Positions 16,909 through 24,790 of a stretch of 64,000 nucleotides of DNA are shown piece after piece. Both the position numbers and the translations under genes were made by a program. This stretch comes from Actinoallomurus sp963823735. GTDB taxonomy: Bacteria > Actinomycetota > Actinomycetes > Streptosporangiales > Streptosporangiaceae. The stretch's first letter is position 1, and each line of letters starts with the position of its first letter. Below the pieces are notes generated by a model, which worked only from the letters and a program-made list of their open reading frames with translations, ran no database searches and had not been told where the DNA came from. The stretch spans positions 1,860,001 through 1,924,000 of the forward strand of contig CAWGMO010000002.1 in the NCBI GenBank assembly GCA_963823735.1, read 5' to 3'.

Positions 16909-19421
16909 GGCGTCTCCTCCGGGCTCGCGCCGGCGTCACTCGTCGGCAGGGAAAAGATCATGGTCAGGCCGCCTCCGGGGGTGTCCTCGGCGCGCAGGCC
17001 GCCGCCGATCGCCTCGGCGAAGCCGCGCGCGACCGCGAGTCCGAGGCCGACGCCGGTGCCGCGCGGCCGGTCGCCGAGCCGCTGGAACGGCTCGAACATC
17101 CGGCTCTTGGCGGAGTCCGGCACGCCGGGCCCCCGGTCGCAGACCCGCAGCTCGACCATTGCGCCGCGCCGGCTCGCGATCACGCGTACGGGCTCGTTCC
17201 CGCCGTGGCGTACGGCGTTCTCCACGACGTTGGCGAGCGAGCGCTCCAGCAGGCCGGGGTCGGCGACCACGGGCGGGAGGTCCTCGGGCACGTCGACGCG
17301 CACCCGGTCGCCGGGGACGTTCGCCAGTGACGGCTGGATCACCTCGTCGAGGGTCAGCGGGCGCGTCAGCGGGTTCACCGCGCCCGTCTGCAGGCGGCTC
17401 ATGTCGAGCAGGTTGGCCACCAGGCGGTCGAGCCGGTCGGCCGACTCCTCGATGGTGGCGAGCAGCTCGGCCTCGTCGGCGGGCTCCCACTCGACCTCGC
17501 CGGAGCGCAGGCTGCTGACGCTGGCCTTGATGGAGGCGAGCGGCGTGCGCAGGTCGTGGGAGACGGCGGCCAGCAGCGCCGTACGGATCTTGTTGCCCTC
17601 GGCGAGCCCGCGCGCCTGCCGGGCCTGTTCGGCGAGCCGCGCCCGGTCCAGAGCCGCCGCGGCCTGGTAGGCGAACGCCGCCACCACGCGGCGGTCGGCG
17701 GCGGGCAGCACCCGGCCGCGCAGCGCGAGCGTGAGCGCGTCGCTGACCTGGACGCGCACGTCGGCCTCCTCCGGCGCGGCGCACGGGTCGGGACCGGCCG
17801 AGGCGGGCCGTACCCAGCCGCCGCGCGAGCGTTCCAGGAGCGCCACCGAGGACAGGCCGAACGTCTCACGTACGCGTTCGAGCAGCTCCGGAAGGGCGTC
17901 CTCGCCGCGCAGCACGCTGGTGGCGAGCAGGCTCAGCGTGGTCGCCTCCGAACGCGCCCGCGCCGCCTGGGCGCTGCGGCGCGCGGCCAGGTCCACGACC
18001 GTCGCCACCGCCACGGCGACCGCCACGAAGACCACCAGCGCGAAGTCGTTCTCCAGCTCGGCGACGCCGAGGGTGTGCAGGGGCGGTGTGAAGAACCAGT
18101 TGACCAGCAGGAACCCGGCGACCGCGGCCACGACCGCCGGCCACAGGCCGCCGACGAGGGCCACCCCGACGGCGACGGCGAGGTAGAACAGCAGCTCGGT
18201 GGGGAGGCCGAGGCTCGCGCCGTGGATGGACAGCAGCCCGGTGAGGGCCGGCGGGCCGAGCACGGCGAACAGCCAGCCCGCCAGCAGCCTGCGGCGGCCG
18301 AGCGCCGACGGGCCCATCGTCGCCAGCGGGTGGCCCTTGCCCGCGTAGTCGTGGCCGACGAGGTGCACGTCCACGTCGCCCTGGCGGCCCGCGACCGTGG
18401 CGCCGACTCCGGCACCGGCGAGGCGCTGCCACCGGCGGCGGCGACTCGACCCGAGCACGAGCTGCGTGGCGTTCACCGACTGGGCGAACTCGACCAGCGC
18501 TCCGGGTACGTCGTCGCCGGTGACCTGGTGGTAGGAGCCGCCGAGGCCCTCGACGAGGGCGCGCTGGCGCGCGAGGGCCTCCGGCGACCCGTCGTCGAGC
18601 CCCGCGGACCTGGCGACGTGCACGGCGACCAGGTCGCCGTGGCCGGCGCGTGCGGCGATCCGCGCGCCGCGCCGGATGAGCGTGTCGCCCTCCGGGCCGC
18701 CGGTGAGCGCCACGACGACGCGCTCGCGCGCCTCCCAGGTCTCGGTGATGCCCTCCTCGTCGCGGTAGCGGGCGAGGGCGTCGTCGACCCGGTCGGCGAC
18801 CCAGAGCAGGGCCAGCTCCCGCAGGGCGGTGAGGTTGCCGACGCGGAAGTAGTCCGAGAGCGCGGCGTCGACGCGCTCGGGCGGGTAGATGTTCCCGTGC
18901 GCGAGACGGCGGCGGAGCGACTCCGGTGACATGTCGACCAGCTCGATCTGGTCGGCGCGGCGTACGAACTCGTCCGGGACGGTGTCGCGGCGGCGCGCGC
19001 CGGTGATCCGCTCGACGACGTCGGCCAGCGACTCGAGGTGCTCGACGTCGATCGTGGAGACGACGTCGACGCCCGCCGCCAGGAGCGTCTCGACGTCCTG
19101 CCAGCGCTTCTCCTCCCGTGACCCGGGCGGGTTGGCCCGCGCGAGGTCGTCCACGAGGACGACCTCGGGGCCCCGCGCGAGCACCGCGTCGACGTCCAGG
19201 GACGTCATGGTCCGGTCTCCGAGGACGGTGGTACACGGCGGCACGACGTCGAGGCCCTCCAGCAGCGCCTGGGTACGGGGACGTCCGTAGGTCTCGGCGA
19301 CGCCGACGACCACGTCGGTGCCGCGTTCCAGGCGCCGCTGGGCCTCTCCGAGCATCGCGTACGTCTTGCCGACCCCGGGTGCCGCCCCGAGGTAGATCTT
19401 GAGCCTGCCCCGTGCCGCCAT
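16905..19421 (-). CDS. kdpD: KdpD-type osmosensitive K+ sensor kinase (copy 1)
   Basis: An 838-residue membrane histidine kinase. The N-terminal KdpD domain has Walker A GAAPGVGKTYAML. The usual DELAHTN stretch is replaced by DDLARANPPGS, an oddity compared with copy 2. A UspA-like domain lies near 230-360 and four transmembrane helices near 375-480 (GGLWPAVVAAVAGFLL, NWFFTPPLHTL). A GAF-like domain, HisKA (AVSHDLRTPLASIK) and HATPase (RGTGVGLGLAVARGFAEAIGG) follow. The ATG at 19421 has an AGGAGG site. It sits directly upstream of kdpE with coupled translation, so it is the primary cognate kinase by position. Confidence 0.9.
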   Translation of the reverse strand: MAARGRLKIYLGAAPGVGKTYAMLGEAQRRLERGTDVVVGVAETYGRPRTQALLEGLDVVPPCTTVLGDRTMTSLDVDAVLARGPEVVLVDDLARANPPGSREEKRWQDVETLLAAGVDVVSTIDVEHLESLADVVERITGARRRDTVPDEFVRRADQIELVDMSPESLRRRLAHGNIYPPERVDAALSDYFRVGNLTALRELALLWVADRVDDALARYRDEEGITETWEARERVVVALTGGPEGDTLIRRGARIAARAGHGDLVAVHVARSAGLDDGSPEALARQRALVEGLGGSYHQVTGDDVPGALVEFAQSVNATQLVLGSSRRRRWQRLAGAGVGATVAGRQGDVDVHLVGHDYAGKGHPLATMGPSALGRRRLLAGWLFAVLGPPALTGLLSIHGASLGLPTELLFYLAVAVGVALVGGLWPAVVAAVAGFLLVNWFFTPPLHTLGVAELENDFALVVFVAVAVAVATVVDLAARRSAQAARARSEATTLSLLATSVLRGEDALPELLERVRETFGLSSVALLERSRGGWVRPASAGPDPCAAPEEADVRVQVSDALTLALRGRVLPAADRRVVAAFAYQAAAALDRARLAEQARQARGLAEGNKIRTALLAAVSHDLRTPLASIKASVSSLRSGEVEWEPADEAELLATIEESADRLDRLVANLLDMSRLQTGAVNPLTRPLTLDEVIQPSLANVPGDRVRVDVPEDLPPVVADPGLLERSLANVVENAVRHGGNEPVRVIASRRGAMVELRVCDRGPGVPDSAKSRMFEPFQRLGDRPRGTGVGLGLAVARGFAEAIGGGLRAEDTPGGGLTMIFSLPTSDAGASPEETP

Positions 19422-19473
19422 GAGCCCCTGCCTCCTCTCGCGCACCTGTACCCGCCGACGGTAATCGAGCCGG

Positions 19474-21276
19474 TCACACCGCGTCCTCGACGCGGTCCGG
19501 CGCGTCGAGGACGGCGCGCGGTGCCAGGCGGAAGCGCAGCCGGCACACTACGGCGTCGGTGTCGCGGCGCAGCGCGTGGGCGAGCAGGGCCCCGCGCTGG
19601 TTCTGCAGGACCCGCTGCCAGACGTGGACGGGCTCGACCTCGGGGATGAGCACGAAGACGTGCGGCTCGCCGACCCCGCGCACGTAGCCGACGATCGGCT
19701 CGACCAGCCGGCGGCGGCCGTCGTCGACGAGGGCGAGGTTGACGTCCGGCGCCCAGCGCTCCCACGCCCTGATGAACTCCCTGGTCTCCTCCGGCTCGTC
19801 GGGATGGGTCACCCGCAGGGCGACGACCCGGTCGCCGAGCGAGAGCGCCGCCGAGATCGCCTCCTTGGTCAGCCGGTTCACCGCGCCGATCGGGACGATC
19901 ACGAGCGACCTGCGGGGGCGCGGGCGCCCGGGTGTCCGGTCGATCTCCAGGCGCTCCCCGATCCGGCCGTACGCGCGGTTGACGGCCGACATCGCCCAGG
20001 CGATGAACGGCACGGCGACCACGATCAGCCAGCCGCCCGAGGGGAACTTCGTGACGGTGACGACGACGGCGGCGACGCCGGTGAGCAGGGCGCCGAGGCC
20101 GTTCAGCGCCGCGCGCGGGCGCCAGCCCGGCGGTCGCTCGCGCCACCAGTGACGCACCATGCCGGCCTGGGACAGGGTGAAGCCGACGAACACCCCGATG
20201 GCGAACAGCGGCACGAGCGTGTTCATGTCGCCGCGCGTGGCCACGAGCAGCAGGGCACCGGTGATCGACAGGAAGTAGATGCCGTACCGGTGCACCTGGC
20301 GTTCGGCGCGCAGCGCGAACACGTGGGGCAGGTTGTTGTCCCTGGCCAGCAGGTGGGCCAGCACCGGCATGCCGCCGAAGGAGGTGTTGGCGGCCAGGGC
20401 CAGCAGCACGACCGTGGAGAACTGCACGACGTAGTAGCCGACGCCGTGGCCCAGTGAGCCCGCCGCCACCTGCGACAGGACGGTCACGCCGTCGACCGGG
20501 CGGATGTGGAACCGCACGATGACCACGGCGACGCCCACGAGCATGACGCCGAGCAGCGCGCCGAGCGCGACCTCCGCGCGCTGGGCCCGGCGTACCCGCG
20601 GGGTGCGGAAGGACGGCACCGCGTTGGCGATCGCCTCCACGCCGGTCAGCGCCGCGCACCCGTTGGCGAACGCCCGCAGGAGCAGGAGCACGCCGACCGT
20701 GCCGGCCGCGTGCGCGCCCGTGACGGCGTGCTCGGTGGAGACCGGATGGTCGCGGAGGAGGCCGGCGGCCACCATGCCGAGGACGGCCAGCACGAACACG
20801 ACCGTGGGGACGATGAAGACCCGCGCGCTGTGCGCGATCCCCCGCAGGTTGACGGCGGTGACGAGGACGAGCACGCCGAGGCACAGCCAGAGCGTGTACG
20901 GCAGCAGGGCGGGCACCGCCGAGGTGAGCGCGGCCACGCCCGCCGCGATCGAGACGGCGACGTTGAGCACGTAGTCGACGACGAGCGACGCCGCGGCGAC
21001 CAGGGAGGCACGGCGGCCGAGATAGGTCTTCGCCACTCCGTAGGCGCCGCCGCCCTGCGGGAACGCGGCGATGACCTGCCGGTAGGAGAGCGTGAGCACG
21101 CCGAGCAGCCCGGCGATGGCCAGCGTGACGGGCAGGGTGTAGCCGAGCGCTGCGCCGCCGGCCGCCGCCAGGACGATGACGATCGCCTCCGGCCCGTACG
21201 CCACCGAGGCCATGGCGTCGAGGGAGAGCGCGGCGAGGCCGCCGGTGACGGACAGCCGGTCCCGTTCCGGTGTCAC
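19474..21276 (-). CDS. APC-family KimA-like permease inside the kdp sensor operon
   Basis: A 600-residue transporter with about 12 helices in residues 15-440 (LSLDAMASVAYGPEAI, AFPQGGGAYGVAKTYLG, GVEAIANAVPSFRTPR, NTSFGGMPVLAHLLA). A cytosolic C-terminal domain of about 150 residues follows. Length and plan match KimA potassium transporters, and the protein is paralogous to the permease at 11419-13464. Its GTG start overlaps the stop of the second kdpD (GTGA) and kdpD copy 1 follows after 52 bases. It is therefore co-transcribed with potassium sensors. This context is the best evidence for a potassium substrate. Confidence 0.85.
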   Translation of the reverse strand: MTPERDRLSVTGGLAALSLDAMASVAYGPEAIVIVLAAAGGAALGYTLPVTLAIAGLLGVLTLSYRQVIAAFPQGGGAYGVAKTYLGRRASLVAAASLVVDYVLNVAVSIAAGVAALTSAVPALLPYTLWLCLGVLVLVTAVNLRGIAHSARVFIVPTVVFVLAVLGMVAAGLLRDHPVSTEHAVTGAHAAGTVGVLLLLRAFANGCAALTGVEAIANAVPSFRTPRVRRAQRAEVALGALLGVMLVGVAVVIVRFHIRPVDGVTVLSQVAAGSLGHGVGYYVVQFSTVVLLALAANTSFGGMPVLAHLLARDNNLPHVFALRAERQVHRYGIYFLSITGALLLVATRGDMNTLVPLFAIGVFVGFTLSQAGMVRHWWRERPPGWRPRAALNGLGALLTGVAAVVVTVTKFPSGGWLIVVAVPFIAWAMSAVNRAYGRIGERLEIDRTPGRPRPRRSLVIVPIGAVNRLTKEAISAALSLGDRVVALRVTHPDEPEETREFIRAWERWAPDVNLALVDDGRRRLVEPIVGYVRGVGEPHVFVLIPEVEPVHVWQRVLQNQRGALLAHALRRDTDAVVCRLRFRLAPRAVLDAPDRVEDAV

Positions 21277-23864
21277 CGGTTCCGCCGCTCTCGTACGGCG
21301 TCGACGTGGGAGGCGAGCGCCGGGTCGGCGGTGTCCTCCAGGTACGCGGGCAGGGTGATGATCATGGTGAGGCCGCCGCCGGGGGTGTCGTCGGGTTCGA
21401 GGGTGCCGTCCATCGCCTCGACGAGGCCGCGGGACAGGGCCAGGCCGAGGCCGACGCCGGTCTCGTTGTCGCGGTCGCCGAGGCGCTGGAACGGCAGGAA
21501 GACGCGGTCACGCTCGGCGCGCGGTATCCCCGGCCCCCGGTCGATGACCCGGATCTCCACGTGGTCGGCGTGGGCGCTGGCCGTGACAAGGACGGGTTCC
21601 TCGGCCGAGCCGTAGCGGAGCGCGTTGGACATGAGGTTCACCAGGACCCGTTCCAGCAGCATGGGGTCGGCGATCACGTCGGGCAGGGCGCCGGGGATCG
21701 TCGCGGACACGCCGGAACCGGCCGGGCCCAGGTCGTCGATGGCGGGCGGCAGCATCTCCGCGACGGAGACGGGCTGTGCCGCGACACCCATCAGGCCCGC
21801 CTGGAGGCGGCTCATGTCGAGCAGGTTGGCGACCAGGCGGTCCAGGCGTTCGAGGGACTCCTCGGCGGTGGCGAGCAGTTCCTCGCGCTCCGCGCCGGTC
21901 CAGACGACGTCGCCGGCGCGCAGGCTCTCGACCGCCGCCTTGGCCGAGGACAGCGGCGAGCGCAGGTCGTGGCTGACCGCGGTGAGCAGAGCGGTCCGCA
22001 TGCGGTCCGCCTCGGCCAGCGGGCGCGCCTGCTCGGCCTCCTCGGCCAGGCGGCGCTGCCGCAGCGCCAGGGCCGCCTGCGCCGCGAACGCCTCCAGCAC
22101 GCGCTGGTCGGCGGCCGGCGGCGTACGGCCGCGCAGCGCCAGGGCCAGGCCGTCGCCGATGGCGATCTCGGCGGCGCCCTCGTCCGGGCTGCAACAGGGC
22201 TCACCGCCGACGTTCGCGACGATCCGCCACCGGTCCGGGTCGCTCTGCAGGCCGGGCGTGGAGGGGGCGTCCGGGCGCCGCTCCAGCAGGGTCGCCGACT
22301 CCAGCCCGAACGTCACCCGGAGGCGTTCGAGCAGGTCGTTCGCCGACGTGTCGCCGCGCAGCACCGTGCCCGCGAGGTTGGAGAGCATCTCCGCGTCGGC
22401 GGTGGCGCGCGCGGCCTCCCGCGTACGCCGCGCGGCGAGGTCGACCACCACGCTCACCGCCAGCGCGACGACGACGAACGCGGCGAGCGACAGGGCGTTC
22501 TCCCACACCTCGATCGTGAACTCGTGGAGCGGCGGCGTGAAGTAGTAGTTGAGCAGCAGCGAGCCCGCCACGGCGGCGAACAGCGCCGGCCACAGGCCGC
22601 CCGCGAGCGCGATCCCGACCACGGCGACGAGGAACAGCAGGATGTCGCTGGCGATGGACAGCTGGCCGCGCAGGTTGGCCAGCAGCAGGGTGAGCAGCGG
22701 GAGCCCGGCGGCGGCCAGGCCGAAGCCGATGTCCCGGCGCAGCCGCGTCAGGCCGCCACGCCCGGCGGAGGGCCGGCGCCCCTGGCTCACCTGCTCGTGC
22801 GTGACCATGTGCACGTCGATCGGCCCCGACCAGGCGGTCGTGGTCATCCCGACGCCGCGCGAGAAGAGCTGGGCGAAACGCCCGCGCCGCGAGGCCCCGA
22901 GCACGAGCTGGGTGGCGTTCACGCCGCGCGCGAAGTCCAGCAGCGCCTGCGGGATGTCGTCGCCGAGGACCTGGTGGTAGGTGCCGCCGAGGCTCTCCAC
23001 GAGGGTCCGCTGGCGGGCGAGGTCGGCCGGGCTGGCGCCGGTGAGGCCGTCGCCGACGGTCACGTGCACGGCGTACAGGTCCGAGCCCTTCGCCCGGTCC
23101 GCGATGCGCGCCGCGCGGCGGATCAGCGTGTCGCCCTCCGGGCCGCCGGTGAGCGCGACGACGACGCGCTCGCGCGCCTCCCACGTCTTGCTGATGCGGT
23201 GGTCGGCCCGGTACGTGTCGAGCTGGTCGTCGACCTTGTCGGCCAGCCAGAGCAACGCAAGCTCGCGCAGGGCGATGAGGTTGCCGACGCGGAAGTAGTT
23301 GGACAGCGCCGCGTCGATCTTCTCCGGCCGGTAGATGTTGCCGTGCGCCATCCGCCGGCGCAGCGCCTCCGGGGCCATGTCCACGAGCTCGACCTGGTCG
23401 GCGCGGCGTACGACCTCATCCGGCACGGTCTCGCGCTGCGCCACCCCGGTGATCTGCTCGACGACGTCGTTCACGGAGTCCAGGTGCTGGATGTTGACGG
23501 TCGTGACGACGTCGATGCCCGCGTCGAGGAGCTCCTCGACGTCACGCCAGCGCTTCTCGTGGCGCGAGCCGGGCACGTTCGTGTGCGCCAGCTCGTCCAC
23601 CAGCGCGACCGCGGGCCGACGGGCGATCACCGCGTCGGTGTCCATCTCGGTGAAGGCGCTCCCCCGGTACTCCAGGGTCCGGCGTGGCACCGTCTCCAGC
23701 CCGTCGGTCAGCTCCTCCGTGCGGGGACGCCCGTGGCACTCCACGTACCCGATCACCACGTCCGTGCCCCGCCCCTGCCGGCGACGGCCCTCGGCCAGCA
23801 TGGCGTAGGTCTTGCCCACACCTGGGGCGGCCCCCAGGTAGACGCGAAGCCGCCCCCGGGTCAT
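21273..23864 (-). CDS. kdpD: KdpD-type osmosensitive K+ sensor kinase (copy 2)
   Basis: An 863-residue KdpD paralogue. Here the N-terminal domain keeps Walker A (GAAPGVGKTYAML) and the canonical VDELAHTNVPGSRHEKRW. A Usp domain, four helices (SDILLFLVAVVGIALAGG, NYYFTPPLHEF), GAF, HisKA (TAVSHDLRSPLSSAK) and HATPase (ETGVGLGLALSRGLVEAMDG) follow. It lies immediately downstream of kdpC, 16 bases away, and is coupled to the KimA-like permease. It is therefore the kinase joined to the kdpFABC operon, while copy 1 is joined to kdpE. Both retain the phospho-acceptor His. Confidence 0.9.
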   Translation of the reverse strand: MTRGRLRVYLGAAPGVGKTYAMLAEGRRRQGRGTDVVIGYVECHGRPRTEELTDGLETVPRRTLEYRGSAFTEMDTDAVIARRPAVALVDELAHTNVPGSRHEKRWRDVEELLDAGIDVVTTVNIQHLDSVNDVVEQITGVAQRETVPDEVVRRADQVELVDMAPEALRRRMAHGNIYRPEKIDAALSNYFRVGNLIALRELALLWLADKVDDQLDTYRADHRISKTWEARERVVVALTGGPEGDTLIRRAARIADRAKGSDLYAVHVTVGDGLTGASPADLARQRTLVESLGGTYHQVLGDDIPQALLDFARGVNATQLVLGASRRGRFAQLFSRGVGMTTTAWSGPIDVHMVTHEQVSQGRRPSAGRGGLTRLRRDIGFGLAAAGLPLLTLLLANLRGQLSIASDILLFLVAVVGIALAGGLWPALFAAVAGSLLLNYYFTPPLHEFTIEVWENALSLAAFVVVALAVSVVVDLAARRTREAARATADAEMLSNLAGTVLRGDTSANDLLERLRVTFGLESATLLERRPDAPSTPGLQSDPDRWRIVANVGGEPCCSPDEGAAEIAIGDGLALALRGRTPPAADQRVLEAFAAQAALALRQRRLAEEAEQARPLAEADRMRTALLTAVSHDLRSPLSSAKAAVESLRAGDVVWTGAEREELLATAEESLERLDRLVANLLDMSRLQAGLMGVAAQPVSVAEMLPPAIDDLGPAGSGVSATIPGALPDVIADPMLLERVLVNLMSNALRYGSAEEPVLVTASAHADHVEIRVIDRGPGIPRAERDRVFLPFQRLGDRDNETGVGLGLALSRGLVEAMDGTLEPDDTPGGGLTMIITLPAYLEDTADPALASHVDAVRERRNR

Positions 23865-23880
23865 GCCGCATCACCTCCCG

Positions 23881-24789
23881 TCATCCGCGGAACGGATATT
23901 TCTCGTCGAGCTCGACGTTGAGCCGCAGCACGTTGACGCGGGGCTCGCCGAGGAAACCGAGCCCCCGGCCGTCCTCGTTGTCCTTGATCGCGGCGAGCAC
24001 GCGGGCCTCGGGCACGCCGCGCGTACGGGCGACCCTGGCCGCCTGGAGCCGGGCGTACGCCGGGGAGATGTGCGGGTCGAGGCCGCTGCCGCTCGCGGTG
24101 ACCGCGTCGGCGGGCACGGCGGGCTTCGCCGGGGCGCCGCCGCGTACGGGCACGACCTCGCCCTTCGCGTAGTCCTCACCGTATTTCGCGCACTCGACGG
24201 CGACCCCCTTGTAGGTGGCGATGAACGGCTTGGCCGTGACGCCGCACTCCTCGTTGAGGCTGACGACGCGTACGGGCCTGGACACGTGCCCGGAGGCGTC
24301 GCGCGGCCCGATGAGCGCGAGCACCGCGCCCACGCCGCCGGGGGTGCAGAACGGCCGGGAGCCGTCCACGCCCTCCAGCCGCCCGGCGGCGATACTCCGC
24401 GCGCACACGTCGGTGAGCAGGCTGGTCCTGGCGTTCTCGTCGGTCTTGAGCCGTGGGTCCGGCAGGGCGTCGACGATGCTCTCGGGGCCGAGGTTGCTCG
24501 CGGCCGTCGCGGTCGGGTCGTAGCCGTCGCCCGCTTTCGACGGACGGCTCTGGAAGTACTGCTTCAGGGGGTCGCCGTCCGCGGTCGTGAACGCCTGGCC
24601 GATGATCGCGCTGCCGGCGACCTTCCCGCCCGGGCCTTTGATCATCGAGCCCTCGGCGCGCGCGTGCAGGCCGGGGACGAGGGCGACGACCCAGACGGCG
24701 AGCGGGTAGACGACGCCGCAGACCACGGTCAGGACGAGCAGCGCGCGGAGCGCGGCGAGGTGCTGGCGGATCCAGCTCGGCATACGCAT
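23881..24789 (-). CDS. kdpC: KdpC, K+-transporting ATPase C subunit with large insertion
   Basis: The assembly subunit of the KdpFABC potassium pump. One N-terminal helix (ALLVLTVVCGVVYPLAVWVV) anchors an external domain with IIGQAFT, YFQSRPSKAGDGYDP, SNLGPES and the conserved DAVTASGSGLDPHIS. At 302 residues it is about 110 longer than E. coli KdpC (190). The excess lies between SNLGPES and DAVTASGSG, contains four cysteines (DVCARS, PFCTPG, EECGVT, VECAKY) and would face outside. Only one base separates the kdpB stop from its start. Confidence 0.92.
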   Translation of the reverse strand: MRMPSWIRQHLAALRALLVLTVVCGVVYPLAVWVVALVPGLHARAEGSMIKGPGGKVAGSAIIGQAFTTADGDPLKQYFQSRPSKAGDGYDPTATAASNLGPESIVDALPDPRLKTDENARTSLLTDVCARSIAAGRLEGVDGSRPFCTPGGVGAVLALIGPRDASGHVSRPVRVVSLNEECGVTAKPFIATYKGVAVECAKYGEDYAKGEVVPVRGGAPAKPAVPADAVTASGSGLDPHISPAYARLQAARVARTRGVPEARVLAAIKDNEDGRGLGFLGEPRVNVLRLNVELDEKYPFRG

Positions 24790-24790
24790 G

